This document shows positions 28,706 through 38,294 of a DNA stretch of 64,000 nt, piece by piece. The notes beneath the pieces were generated by a model. It was not told the DNA's origin, did not search any database, and saw only the letters and a list, made by a program, of their open reading frames with translations. The DNA lies in contig NZ_JAQQPZ010000001.1 in assembly GCF_028750675.1 (NCBI RefSeq), positions 351,327 to 415,326 of the forward strand, in the 5' to 3' direction. The DNA is from Shewanella metallivivens (GTDB lineage Bacteria > Pseudomonadota > Gammaproteobacteria > Enterobacterales > Shewanellaceae). The position numbers and the translations under genes were made by a program. Position 1 is the stretch's first letter. The number at the start of each line of letters is the position of its first letter.

Positions 28706-28771
28706 TAAGTTGTACTTTAGTCATGGGTTAATGCTTAACGATAATTCTAAATATAAAAGGAATGTTAGTTA

Positions 28772-29230
28772 ATGGACATTTTGCTGGATGATTTACAAGA
28801 CGCTGGTGTGATTGAATTATTACAAGCACATTTAGCGGACATGTATGCTACTTCACCACCCGAAAGTGTGCATGCATTAGATATCGACGCATTAAGCCAC
28901 CCCAGTATTACGTTTTGGTGTGCAAAGCGACAAGGCGAGGTGATAGGTTGTGTCGCGATAAAAGAGCTCAACAATACCCATGGCGAAATCAAGTCTATGC
29001 GTACATCTGCAGCGGCAAGAAACCAAGGGGTGGCGACAGCATTGTTGTTGCATTTGCTCAGAGAGGCAAAACGTCGAGGTTATCAGCAGTTGAGTTTAGA
29101 AACTGGCTCGATGGATTTTTTTGCACCCGCAAGACGATTGTATCAACGTCATGGCTTTGAATATTGCGGCCCATTTGCAGATTATCAGGCTGATCCTAAT
29201 AGTCTGTTTATGACCAGATTCATTGATTAA
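28772..29230 (+). CDS. GNAT-family N-acetyltransferase
   Basis: This 152-residue protein has a full GNAT fold. The acetyl-CoA loop is RNQGVATALLLHLL (about residues 85-98), preceded by the EIKSMRT strand and followed by LETGSMDFFAPARRLYQRHGF. Closest in style to YafP/ElaA-like PaiA-type acetyltransferases with the MRT-x-GxA pattern; substrate unknown. AAGGA lies about 10 bases before the ATG. Confidence 0.92.
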   Translation: MDILLDDLQDAGVIELLQAHLADMYATSPPESVHALDIDALSHPSITFWCAKRQGEVIGCVAIKELNNTHGEIKSMRTSAAARNQGVATALLLHLLREAKRRGYQQLSLETGSMDFFAPARRLYQRHGFEYCGPFADYQADPNSLFMTRFID

Positions 29231-29240
29231 ATGAAGCTCA

Positions 29241-29519
29241 ATGTTGATTAAAGTAAAACCAAGTAAAGCGCTTATCGTTGAAATGGCTAAACGCTCATCC
29301 ATCTTCGTGGTTATTTTTGTTATTGCCATTATGATGTTGATGACGCCAGAAGGTGAATGTATTGCGTTTTTAGGTCACCGTTTGTGCAGTGGAATAGAGA
29401 AGTGGCTAATCGTAAAATGGATATTCTTTTTTGATTCAATATTACTCGCGTATACTGCGCTACCTCTATTACATTACCTTGCACTACGATTTTTAATTAA
29501 ACATAAAAATAGACGTTGA
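29241..29519 (+). CDS. small two-helix membrane protein of unknown function
   Basis: This 92-residue protein has two predicted membrane helices (about residues 18-36 and 58-82). Between them is a short loop with two Cys (EGECIAFLGHRLCSG), and the C-terminus is basic (LIKHKNRR). It begins 10 bp after the acetyltransferase stop and may be cotranscribed. The ribosome site is weak. Family not recognised. Confidence 0.65.
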   Translation: MLIKVKPSKALIVEMAKRSSIFVVIFVIAIMMLMTPEGECIAFLGHRLCSGIEKWLIVKWIFFFDSILLAYTALPLLHYLALRFLIKHKNRR

Positions 29520-29583
29520 ATGGGTAACATTAAATATGTAACGCAGATTGAATCTACAATGCATGACTTATGAGGCGATGCAT

Positions 29584-30153
29584 TTATTGTTCGCTGGCGA
29601 TAATAGTTTGAATATCATGCGGATGCACTTTTACGCAAATGCCATTGGCTTTAAATGCGATGGTTGGGTTGGCTAAACGCTCGTTATCACCTTTAGGTGA
29701 ACTCTGTTTCACGTTAATCTTTCCAACCCCAGCTTGAGCATTATCTATGATGCTGGCCAATTGTGGTGCTTGTTCAATTAGCTCAGCAACAAGGGCTTCA
29801 CAGGTTTGCGCTTGTGATGGAAACACCAACTCAATATGCTCCCAACCTTCAACCGGGTAAGCTTTATCTGAGGGAAAGGGCAGCTCAACGCAGTTAATCT
29901 GCATTTTACCCATCACTAATGGCTCAGTTAACTTGATGATTAAAATGGGTCTGCCATTAATCATGTTATTTGAAATAATCTCGCCATATTGGCTAAATTC
30001 ATCGGCAAGTAACTGCGCCGTTTGGTCATTATTAACCCGCAATGCGGCGTGATCGGCCTGTAAAGATAAACGGTCTAATCCTAGCTGCTCAACAAAGGCA
30101 GTTATCCGCCTGCTAAAGTCAGCCCAGGTTTGTTGTAGATGTTGGTAGTTCAT
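29584..30153 (-). CDS. yecM: YecM-family VOC-fold protein
   Basis: This 189-residue protein matches E. coli YecM (188 residues), a glyoxalase-like fold of unknown function. It has the LSLQADHAALRVN and GWEHIELVFP segments that carry putative metal-binding His and Glu. I chose the ATG at 30153; the longer frame uses a TTG four codons upstream. It is about 40 bp downstream of the L,D-transpeptidase gene in the same direction. Confidence 0.9.
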   Translation of the reverse strand: MNYQHLQQTWADFSRRITAFVEQLGLDRLSLQADHAALRVNNDQTAQLLADEFSQYGEIISNNMINGRPILIIKLTEPLVMGKMQINCVELPFPSDKAYPVEGWEHIELVFPSQAQTCEALVAELIEQAPQLASIIDNAQAGVGKINVKQSSPKGDNERLANPTIAFKANGICVKVHPHDIQTIIASEQ

Positions 30154-30192
30154 GTGCACACTCAAACAATTTATAGCGTAAAACGAAAGTGG

Positions 30193-30699
30193 TTATGGCC
30201 AAATCTCAATTGGGGTGCCGGCATCAATCATTTGCCAAAGCTCGTCCATTTCTTTGTTGGTGACCGCAATACAACCATTGGTCCAGTTGTATTTTTGTGC
30301 TTCTTCAGGCGGTAAAGGGGAACGAGGGTTTTCACCGTGGATCATGATCATGCCACCGGCAGGAATGCCGAGTGCGTCCGCGCGTAATTTGTCTTCTTCG
30401 TTAGGATATGAAATATGAATCGATTTATAAAACGCACTGTCTGATTTTTTGTAATCTAAGGTGTAACGGCCTTGTGGTGTGCGCTGATCGCCTTCTTTAA
30501 GTTTATGTCCTTGTGGTACATCGCCCATGGCAATGAGGTAACTTTTAACCACTTTACCTTCGCGTAATACGGATAAACGCGACTCTGATTTATTGACAAC
30601 GACTAAATCTACTTTAGCGTGTAACGATTGCGACGATGAAGCATTTGCCCAAAGTGGACAACACAATAAAAGCATAAATACTGTAGACAGGGCGCGCAT
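30193..30699 (-). CDS. exported L,D-transpeptidase (YkuD domain)
   Basis: This 168-residue precursor has a signal peptide (about residues 1-20, ending WANA). A YkuD catalytic domain (about 30-167) follows, with His121 in MIHGE and nucleophile Cys143 in TNGCIAVTN, the HG-x20-NGC pattern of YafK-type enzymes. Such enzymes form or cleave 3-3 peptidoglycan crosslinks or attach lipoproteins. E. coli YafK (DpaA) releases Lpp from peptidoglycan and is a plausible relative. I chose the ATG at 30699, since GGAG is 6 bases upstream. Confidence 0.92.
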   Translation of the reverse strand: MRALSTVFMLLLCCPLWANASSSQSLHAKVDLVVVNKSESRLSVLREGKVVKSYLIAMGDVPQGHKLKEGDQRTPQGRYTLDYKKSDSAFYKSIHISYPNEEDKLRADALGIPAGGMIMIHGENPRSPLPPEEAQKYNWTNGCIAVTNKEMDELWQMIDAGTPIEIWP

Positions 30700-30886
30700 G
30701 AAATCTCCGTAAACCAATGACCATTTTAATTTTTATTGTAAAATGACTGATTCAGAATGTTAAAACTCGACAGTCAATGTTAGATTTTAACGACATCAAG
30801 GGTTAATTGATATTAGTTAACCGAGTTTATTTGCAAGATTTTTGCAAGTTCACCCAAAAGATTGCCTAAATATAGCGAAATCTGAA

Positions 30887-31717
30887 ATGAATACTGAAGA
30901 AAAAGCGGATAATCCGTTTAAACAACAATTACGAAGTGTCATTTTTGGTACTGAAACACCGCAAGGTAAACGTTTCGATATTATTTTGATGATATGCATT
31001 GTGTTGAGTGTGCTGTTGATCTTTATTGACACTATTGAGCATATTAATGAGCAATATGGACAGTTAATTAGTATCGCTGAATGGAGCTTTACGGTATTGT
31101 TTACCGTTGAGTACATATTGCGATTATACTGTTCGCTTAATCGGTTACATTATGCTCGCAGTTTTTTTGGTATTGTCGATTTAGTGTCGATTTTACCCAG
31201 TTATTTAGGCTTAATTTTTCCTGGCGCAAACGTGGCCTTAGCGCTGCGAGTGCTGCGTTTGTTCCGGGTATTTAGAGTATTAAAGCTATTACGCTATTTA
31301 AGCGATGGCAATTTGTTATTAAAAGCCATGGTCCAGTCGAGCCGTAAAGTGTTTATGTTTTTCTTTTCGGTCAGCCTTATTATCATGGTGCTCAGTGTGA
31401 TTATGTATGTGGTTGAAGGGCCAAATAATGGCTTTACTTCTATTCCTAAATCCATGTATTGGACCGTCGTCACGATTACGACTGTCGGTTATGGTGACAT
31501 TACGCCACAAACGCCGTTAGGCCAGGGCATAGCGGCATTAACCATGTTGATTGGTTATTCGATAATTGCCATACCCACGGGGATTTTAACTGCTGAAATC
31601 TCCCACGAAATGGTGAGAACTCGTGATTTACGCAAGTGCAGTAATTGTGGCAAAAAAGGTCATGATAATGATGCTGATTATTGTAACCATTGTGGCAGCG
31701 AGTTAGAAAAACTCTAG
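30887..31717 (+). CDS. voltage-gated potassium channel with C-terminal zinc ribbon
   Basis: This 276-residue inner-membrane protein has six membrane helices. The S4 voltage sensor has regularly spaced arginines (LRVLRLFRVFRVLKLL), and the selectivity filter is TTVGYGDITP (about residue 200). A short helix leads to a cytoplasmic zinc ribbon made of two CxxC pairs (CSNCGKKG and CNHCG) near the C-terminus. KvAP-type bacterial channels usually lack the ribbon. I prefer the ATG at 30887; a longer frame from a TTG at 30842 is possible, and neither start has a strong ribosome site. Confidence 0.9.
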   Translation: MNTEEKADNPFKQQLRSVIFGTETPQGKRFDIILMICIVLSVLLIFIDTIEHINEQYGQLISIAEWSFTVLFTVEYILRLYCSLNRLHYARSFFGIVDLVSILPSYLGLIFPGANVALALRVLRLFRVFRVLKLLRYLSDGNLLLKAMVQSSRKVFMFFFSVSLIIMVLSVIMYVVEGPNNGFTSIPKSMYWTVVTITTVGYGDITPQTPLGQGIAALTMLIGYSIIAIPTGILTAEISHEMVRTRDLRKCSNCGKKGHDNDADYCNHCGSELEKL

Positions 31718-31800
31718 ATTTAAACACCACCCAGCTTTATTTCATCCAGCGTTTAACACCCAGATACAGTTTTACTGGGTGACTTTGTTCAAGGATAAGC

Positions 31801-33294
31801 ATGACCACAGCAAAATTTGTTGAAGGGCCTATTTTACGTCATATATTGGTGATGAGTTCGACCGCAGCGGTCGGCATTTCGGCGTTATTCGTTGTTGATT
31901 TACTCGATATTTTCTTTTTAAGTTTGTTGGGTGAAGTTGAATTGGCTGCTGCTGCGGGTTATGCCAGTACTATTTCATTTTTTACCACTTCAATTGGGAT
32001 TGGGCTGTCGATTGCATTAGGAGCGTTAGTGTCTAAGGCGGTAGGCGCGAAAAATATTAAACTGGCCAAGCGTTTGTTTTTAAACAGTGCATTAGTGACT
32101 TTGTTTACGAGTGTGCTGGTGGCCATTGTGGTGTTTAGTTTTATTCCTGAGTTATTGGCTTTAGTTGGCGCGACAGGGCGAACCGCTGAGCTGGCACAAA
32201 GTTACTTAACCATATTGATCCCTTCATTACCGTTTATTTGCTTAGCAATGGCATTAGGTGGCGCGCTACGAGCAGTAGGTGATGCAAAATTGTCAATGAT
32301 GTCGACACTGGCTGGAGGCGGTGTTAATGCGGTGCTCGACCCTATCTTTATTTTTACGTTAGCGATGGGAATCGAAGGTGCGGCGGCAGCATCTGTTTTG
32401 GCTCGTATCGCGGTGTTTATCATTTCTGCTCGTGGTGTGGTGGTTAAGCACAAGTTAATGGGCCGATTTTCATGGTTGGAGTTTAAACAAGATTTAGGGG
32501 TGATATTTTCAATTGCGGCACCGGCGATGTTAACCAATGTGGCCACGCCAATAGGTAATGCGGTGGTAACCCGTGCCATTGCAGATTTTGGTGACAGTTA
32601 TGTGGCTGGTTGGGCGGTGTTAGGCCGACTTATTCCGGTCAGTTTTGGGATGATTTTTGCCTTGTCTGGCGCAGTAGGGCCTATCGTTGGGCAAAATTTC
32701 GGCGCAAATGAGTTTGAGCGTGTGCGCTTGAGTTTAACCAAGGCGATTCAATTTTGTGTAGTGTATGTGTTAGCCATGTCGTTGATACTCTTTTGGCTGC
32801 GAGGTGTGATTGTAACTAGCTTTGATATGAAAGGGGATGCTGCAGAGTTGATTTTGTTCTTCTGTCAGTATATTGCGGTGTTCTTTATTTTCTCGGGGAT
32901 TTTATTTATTGCTAACGCCTCGTTTAATAATTTAGGTAAAGCTAAGTATTCAACTTTATTTAATGTGGGTAAAGCGACCATTGGTACCATTCCTTTTGTG
33001 TATTTTGGCGCACAATGGGGTGGCGTTTACGGGGTGCTTATTGGGCAAGTTATTGGTGCGGTTATTTTTGGTGTTGTTGGTATACTGTGTGCGTATCGCC
33101 TTGTTGATAAAATTAGCCATCAAAGTGTTGTCTCCGTTGATGCTAACAAAAAGCTGTTAGAAGATGATGCAATGAATATTGATATGGTCGCCGCGCCTTT
33201 ACCTACGTCAGGACGAACCCAAATGGGACAGTTAGATGAAGAGCCTTTGTGTAAGCAGTTAGCCCAACAAGATGCTAAGGCAAACAAAGAGTAA
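31801..33294 (+). CDS. MATE-family multidrug/Na+ antiporter
   Basis: This 497-residue inner-membrane transporter has twelve hydrophobic segments in two six-helix bundles, the MATE pattern. The N-terminal half has PILRHILVMSS and VDLLDIFFLS, and the pore-lining region has LGGALRAVGDAKLSM. The last about 50 residues are a hydrophilic, acidic cytoplasmic tail. It exports drugs or metabolites in exchange for Na+ or H+. It starts 83 bp after the channel gene and ends with a strong terminator. Confidence 0.95.
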   Translation: MTTAKFVEGPILRHILVMSSTAAVGISALFVVDLLDIFFLSLLGEVELAAAAGYASTISFFTTSIGIGLSIALGALVSKAVGAKNIKLAKRLFLNSALVTLFTSVLVAIVVFSFIPELLALVGATGRTAELAQSYLTILIPSLPFICLAMALGGALRAVGDAKLSMMSTLAGGGVNAVLDPIFIFTLAMGIEGAAAASVLARIAVFIISARGVVVKHKLMGRFSWLEFKQDLGVIFSIAAPAMLTNVATPIGNAVVTRAIADFGDSYVAGWAVLGRLIPVSFGMIFALSGAVGPIVGQNFGANEFERVRLSLTKAIQFCVVYVLAMSLILFWLRGVIVTSFDMKGDAAELILFFCQYIAVFFIFSGILFIANASFNNLGKAKYSTLFNVGKATIGTIPFVYFGAQWGGVYGVLIGQVIGAVIFGVVGILCAYRLVDKISHQSVVSVDANKKLLEDDAMNIDMVAAPLPTSGRTQMGQLDEEPLCKQLAQQDAKANKE

Positions 33295-33320
33295 TGGGTA
33301 TAAGGTTACTTAAATCAACA

Positions 33321-33357
33321 AGCCCCTATGACGAGTGACGTGATAGGGGCTTTTTTG
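33321..33357 (+). terminator. rho-independent terminator of the MATE gene
   Basis: The stem AGCCCCTAT / ATAGGGGCT has a 13-base loop, followed by TTTTTTG. Confidence 0.9.
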
Positions 33358-33371
33358 TCGCGGCGAGTAAG

Positions 33372-33599
33372 CTACTTTTTGTCTGCCGTTTCGGGCGTAT
33401 CAGTAACGTCTTGCGCTGGTGCATCGGTTTCGTTATTGGCAGCGGCTTGTTCTGCTGCAGCCAACGCGATTTTTTCACGCTCAGCTTTAGAAATATAACG
33501 CTCAACAGGTTTGCTGCTTGGGTTAGATGGCACAACTTTGTTTTTACGCGCCTTAGCACGCTTGGCCAACTTTTTGATCATCTCTTGCTTTCTATTCAT
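33372..33599 (-). CDS. DUF2986-like small basic protein
   Basis: This 75-residue protein has a strongly basic N-terminal half (MNRKQEMIKKLAKRAKARKN), a RYISKAEREK motif and an acidic, Ala/Thr-rich tail. The pattern matches the DUF2986 family of Vibrio and Shewanella, whose function is unknown. The charge split suggests nucleic-acid or ribosome contact, which is inference. Convergent with the MATE gene. Confidence 0.72.
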   Translation of the reverse strand: MNRKQEMIKKLAKRAKARKNKVVPSNPSSKPVERYISKAEREKIALAAAEQAAANNETDAPAQDVTDTPETADKK

Positions 33600-33815
33600 C
33601 TGACTTCTTACTGTGTAAACGACAAACTATTCATATCATTTCAGAAGATAAATGGCTTATCAAAACGAGAAGACGCTGGTCTAATTGCCATCGGCGGCTT
33701 CACGAGAAAATTGGAGGCTAATTTTAGCGTAATTGCTGGGGAGTATACAGCAGTTTATCAAAAAGAGTTTACCTGACTCGTTAGCGCTATCAATGGTGAT
33801 AAAACCGCGTTGGTC

Positions 33816-34265
33816 TTATCGGGCAAACTTTTTAATGTCTTTTTCGGTGGCACCGTCGTTACATTCACCACGTATTTCAGCGCGATCGGTTTCAACATAT
33901 CGACTCAATTCAATAAAACCGTTTTTGCAGTAACCGCTCATTTCAATAGTTTTTTGTAACCCTATATCCACTTGTTGATGCCACAGTTCGAGGCGTTTTT
34001 CTGCATTACGTTGTTCAGCGAGATAACTCTGTAAATCTTGTTTACGACGCGTTACACGTTGTTCATGAGGCTGATCATTGGGCAGGGCACGGTCGGTTAC
34101 TGTTGCGAGTTTCGCCTTATAAGTAAAGAGTTTAATCCCATCGCCTTTAATTTGTGTGCTAAAGCTGTCACGAAATTGGCCAGCAAAGTCCATCGGGTCC
34201 GGTGGGCTTGAGCTGCACGCACTCAACAACACTGCACTACAAATAACTAAGCAAGTTTTAAACAC
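33816..34265 (-). CDS. lipoprotein of unknown function
   Basis: This 149-residue precursor has lipobox LLSA-C (lipidated Cys17) followed by SSSPPDP. The mature part is charged and helix-rich (QRVTRRKQDLQSYLAEQRNAEKRLELW). Two further Cys near the C-terminus (MSGYCKN and RGECND) could form a disulphide. No family recognised. The 200 bp downstream (33600-33815) show no gene. Confidence 0.82.
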   Translation of the reverse strand: MFKTCLVICSAVLLSACSSSPPDPMDFAGQFRDSFSTQIKGDGIKLFTYKAKLATVTDRALPNDQPHEQRVTRRKQDLQSYLAEQRNAEKRLELWHQQVDIGLQKTIEMSGYCKNGFIELSRYVETDRAEIRGECNDGATEKDIKKFAR

Positions 34266-34414
34266 TGATATCCCCTAAAATCAAAAATAATGCAATAAAT
34301 CATACCTTAAGCAACCTTGCAGAAGATAGCCTTTACTCGGGTAAATTTACTTAAAGATGGTATTTACAATGTTAAGCCGCAATCACTACGGCTTCATTAT
34401 TGCCAAACAAGATG

Positions 34415-34771
34415 TTAAGCAAAGCGCTTGTTTAGGTACGTGGTAATGGCCTTTGATTCATATAGCCATTGAGTTTGACCGTCTTGCTCTATGCGTAAAC
34501 AGGGCACTTGTAACTTGCCGCCTTCAGCAGTCAATATGGCTTTATGTCGCGCTTGTTTTGCATCAACGAGGTTAATGTTCAAATTTTGACGACGCATTTC
34601 ACGGCGCACTTTTACACAAAATGGACATGCAGCATATTGATATAACGCTAATGATTGTGTTTGTTGGTCGATAATATCCTGTTGCTCTGGTGGGCGTTGA
34701 CGTTTTTTTGGGGCAAATACAAAATTTAATAACAAAATCATTCGACCTAAAATCCAGCGAATAATAAACAT
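34415..34771 (-). CDS. membrane-anchored glutaredoxin-like protein
   Basis: This 118-residue protein has a hydrophobic N-terminal segment (about residues 4-20) that may anchor it to the membrane. A thioredoxin-fold glutaredoxin domain (about 42-118) follows, with redox motif CPFC (Cys49, Cys52), the cis-proline VPCL loop and a glutathione-S-transferase-like LYESKAITTYL end. It could reduce disulphides or glutathione adducts near the inner membrane. The anchor is inferred from hydrophobicity. Confidence 0.9.
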   Translation of the reverse strand: MFIIRWILGRMILLLNFVFAPKKRQRPPEQQDIIDQQTQSLALYQYAACPFCVKVRREMRRQNLNINLVDAKQARHKAILTAEGGKLQVPCLRIEQDGQTQWLYESKAITTYLNKRFA

Positions 34772-34877
34772 ATCTATCCTTAATCAATATTATGATAACC
34801 CCGTTACTTTTTGGATAACGGGTTAAAAAAAATTAGCCGCAGTCTACTCGAAGTGAGTTCTGGTTAACAGGGCTTAA

Positions 34878-37800
34878 CTATTTTGCTTGAAGCTCTAACA
34901 TCGCAACTGATGCATTTTGATTGGTGTTTATTCGGCTTTCAAGCACAAAAACGTTACCTGCATCGATTTGGCCTTGCTCTACTAAATACGCTTTTACGGC
35001 ACGGGCACGTGCTTGGGCAAGCAAGCCTAGGTCGTCGGCACTCACTTGTTGATTGTTTTTCAACATATTGTACAAGCTAATATGCCAGCGAGTGAGCAAT
35101 TCTTCTGAGCTGAGTTCTGGCGTTTCTGTCATTAAGGTTTGTTTGATGTCGCTAGGCAATTGGCCCAACTCTTGTTCAACCAATAAATAAAGCGCATCGG
35201 TTAATGGCCCTGATGTTGGGAATTGACTTGCCGACAAATGTTTTGGCAAGTTGCGGGGCTTTATGGCTGCGGTTTTGGCGAGCTTTTTGTGAAGTTTAAG
35301 TTCAGCTAGGGCAGGTTGGTCGTTGGCAACATCAACACTGCCTTTAATATTGAGGTTCAGTAAGGGTCTTTCAATTAATGCGCTGGCGAGTTTGTCTAAC
35401 GTTAACTGTTGTTGGTGTTCAATGTTACTGACACCAGGATCAAAATTGACTTTATCGATGGCTTCTTCGCTGCCTACAAGGCCGGCTATAAATGAAAAAG
35501 GTGAGGTCACAACTTTGGTGATGACGTTACCCAGTGCATTAATGATAATGCTACCAAAGCTAAAGCTCGGAGAGTCAATGTTGCCAGCCACATCAACACC
35601 TAAGTCGATGACACCGTGACGGTCTTGCAATAATGCAACGGCAAGGCTAACCGGCAAACTTGTGGCTTCTTCACTATTACTGCGTTTACCCAGTTTTAGT
35701 TGGTCAATGACAAGGTGGTTGCTGCCAATCAGGGCACTGTCTTTTAATTGGTAGTTTAAATCTAATGAAAGTTGGCCTTTGTCAATGTAATACCCTGCAT
35801 AGGTGCCTGAATATGGGTTAACCGATGTCAGCTCAACTTTTTTAAAGTTGAGGTTTAAGTCCAAATACGGATGCTCTAGTAAAGGGTTAACATCGCCTTT
35901 TAACGTAACAGGGGCATATTTATCAATTTTACCTGCTAAATCTACTGATGCAGTTGTTTGCGGGTTTGAAGATAAATTGGTGATGTCACCATTGAGTAAC
36001 TCAATACCTGAAGCAAAGTTGGGTGTGAGTGAGTTATCTGCAAAGAATGCTGAGCTGTCTTTAAAGCCTATTCGATTAATGTTGAGCTGCATTTCTGCCG
36101 TGTCGGTATTCGCTTTTGATGTCTCTTGTGTCGCAGCACTGGCCGATTGAGGCTTGTTTTTTTGGGTTTCTAGCTTGCCTATTGTTGGTGCAGGGGCATT
36201 GTCATGAATTAACTGGCTGATATTCGTGCTTCTATCTGCAGCAATAATCAAGCGGCTAAACAGGCTGTCAAAATTAATCTCATCAATATCAATTTTTGCT
36301 TGTTTACGGTCATAGGACAGCTGGTTTATATCCATACTTTCCCAATTTAATAAAGGTTGTTTGAGCACATTGTCTGTAATGTCGAGTTGTGCTATTTGAG
36401 CTTGGCCTTGGTAAATTAAGTTGTCGTTAGCATCTGCCGTTAATGTCCCTTTTGTTGAAAATACACCATCTTTAACGGTGACATTAATATAAGGGGCAAT
36501 GTATGGCTGCAAGCGAGTCAGTAGCATATTATTAAAGTCGATTTCGGCATTAATGCTTTGGGCTAATACATCAATTTGACCGTTAGCACTTAATTGACTT
36601 TGTTCGTTAATGCCGGTTGAGAATTGGTAATCAATAGGGTTTGAAAAATCTGACATCATTTTACCCGTGCTGACATTCAGAGGCCCAAGCTGCCAAATGA
36701 TGATGTTGTCGCTCGCAATCCCTTCGCCTAAGGTAATTTGATACTCGTCGAGTTTGAGTTTATTTAGGGTGACTAACCATGGCTGGTCTTGCGAGACCGG
36801 CTGCGTTGATTTTGCTTGGGCGGCACTGTCTTCGCTGTTGGTTGAATGAGTTGCTGTAGTGCTATTATCAGTGTTGCTGACTAATTCAGTGTTTTTAGGG
36901 AGTAACAAAGCGGCTAAATCAGCGCCTGTTGGCGTGATGTTGAGGTTAATCTTCCCCTTTTTGGTGTAAAGCTCATCAATGGTCACGTGTTGTTTTGGGG
37001 TATCAATATTGATGTTATTTATCGCCAAAACACCAATCGATATTTTTTCATCTTGCTGATGAAGGGCTTTAACATTTTCAATGATGATCCTAGCCCGGCT
37101 AATCTTAATGTCACTTATTGGGGCCAGAGCTGCATCTTGTAGTGCAATGTTATAATGCCCATTAACGCTCAATTGTCCTTGAGCTAAATTTATTGCAAAT
37201 AGGTGGTCAATAAATGACCAGTAGCGTGATAGGTCGATATTAGCGACATTGATATCGCCTTGAAGCATTAAGGGCGATAATTGCAGTTGACCTTGTAGGT
37301 TTAACCCGCCTTGGTACTGATCTTCAATGGCGATGTTAAATTGATTCACTAAGTCTTGCTGGTCATCAATGGCAGCCAAAATACTATCAAATTGACTGAG
37401 TTTAAATTGAATGTTGGGATAGCTAATCAAGGTGTCGGTTACTTGGTCATCTAAGGTGAACGAGCCTTGTATAAGCTGAATATTTGCCATGCGCATTGAT
37501 AACATCGCAGCCGTTTGCGGTTGCTGCTCAGCTTGTTGCGCACGACTGTCATTGGCTATGCGCTCTAAAATATCACTGAAGTTAAAGACATCATGTTGGT
37601 CATCTCGATGACGAACAACTCGAATGTTAGGTTGCTCTAGCACCACATCTTCTAATACTAGCCCCATGAGTCGAATTGATTGCCAGACTTGTAAATTAGC
37701 GTATAAACGCTCAAAACTGACAAATTGAGTGTCATTACTTTGTTCATTAATCGCAAATCCAGTCACTGTGAGTTCTGTGGTAAAGGGGTTAATGCGAATG

Positions 37801-37991
37801 TCTTGCACTATGACATGACGTCCGAGTATTTCACCTAACTGTTGCGGCAATTGTTGCTTTGCTATAGCCGGAATTAAACCGCCTAAAATGGCGCACAACA
37901 GTAAATACATGATTACGAGCCCCAATAACCATTTTTGATAGGTTGGGCGACGCTTAAAATGGGTGCGAATTGGGGTAATAAAAGATGTCAT
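34878..37991 (-). CDS. DUF748 / AsmA-like large envelope protein
   Basis: This 1037-residue protein has one N-terminal membrane anchor (about residues 18-42) followed by a very long beta-rich periplasmic region typical of DUF748/AsmA-like proteins. The C-terminal part (about 700-900) holds the family core with LEHPYLDLNLNFKKVELTS and YYIDKGQLSLDLNYQL. A low-complexity Ser/Thr/Ala/Gln patch sits near residues 365-400. The extreme C-terminus (VLESRINTNQNASVAMLELQ) resembles an OmpA-like end. AsmA-like proteins are thought to move phospholipids between membranes; for this member that is inference. It stands alone on the minus strand. Confidence 0.88.
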   Translation of the reverse strand: MTSFITPIRTHFKRRPTYQKWLLGLVIMYLLLCAILGGLIPAIAKQQLPQQLGEILGRHVIVQDIRINPFTTELTVTGFAINEQSNDTQFVSFERLYANLQVWQSIRLMGLVLEDVVLEQPNIRVVRHRDDQHDVFNFSDILERIANDSRAQQAEQQPQTAAMLSMRMANIQLIQGSFTLDDQVTDTLISYPNIQFKLSQFDSILAAIDDQQDLVNQFNIAIEDQYQGGLNLQGQLQLSPLMLQGDINVANIDLSRYWSFIDHLFAINLAQGQLSVNGHYNIALQDAALAPISDIKISRARIIIENVKALHQQDEKISIGVLAINNINIDTPKQHVTIDELYTKKGKINLNITPTGADLAALLLPKNTELVSNTDNSTTATHSTNSEDSAAQAKSTQPVSQDQPWLVTLNKLKLDEYQITLGEGIASDNIIIWQLGPLNVSTGKMMSDFSNPIDYQFSTGINEQSQLSANGQIDVLAQSINAEIDFNNMLLTRLQPYIAPYINVTVKDGVFSTKGTLTADANDNLIYQGQAQIAQLDITDNVLKQPLLNWESMDINQLSYDRKQAKIDIDEINFDSLFSRLIIAADRSTNISQLIHDNAPAPTIGKLETQKNKPQSASAATQETSKANTDTAEMQLNINRIGFKDSSAFFADNSLTPNFASGIELLNGDITNLSSNPQTTASVDLAGKIDKYAPVTLKGDVNPLLEHPYLDLNLNFKKVELTSVNPYSGTYAGYYIDKGQLSLDLNYQLKDSALIGSNHLVIDQLKLGKRSNSEEATSLPVSLAVALLQDRHGVIDLGVDVAGNIDSPSFSFGSIIINALGNVITKVVTSPFSFIAGLVGSEEAIDKVNFDPGVSNIEHQQQLTLDKLASALIERPLLNLNIKGSVDVANDQPALAELKLHKKLAKTAAIKPRNLPKHLSASQFPTSGPLTDALYLLVEQELGQLPSDIKQTLMTETPELSSEELLTRWHISLYNMLKNNQQVSADDLGLLAQARARAVKAYLVEQGQIDAGNVFVLESRINTNQNASVAMLELQAK

Positions 37992-38294
37992 AGGGAAGTT
38001 ATCTTGATCAATGCAGGGTCACAATGGTCTATAATAACAAATAAAATGAAATCAGAGGATTATTTTATAACCCAAACAGATTAATTTACTTTGCTCTTTA
38101 ATGATGCTAAATTGTTAATGATTAATTTTAAGTTTATGTAATTAATAGGTTTATCTTTAGTGCGGTAGCCGTTATCTGTTTGCGAAACACGCCTAGTTGG
38201 TGTAATAGTTTATTGGTATGTAACTGGTAATCCGCTTGTTAACTTAATGTACAGTAAGCTCGGCTGCTGTTATGACTACTTTCAAGGATGATTA
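37992..38294. other. intergenic stretch between divergent DUF748 and acetyltransferase genes
   Basis: These 303 bp are AT-rich with no coding frame. They should contain promoters for both flanking genes. No operator or structured element stood out. Confidence 0.55.
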
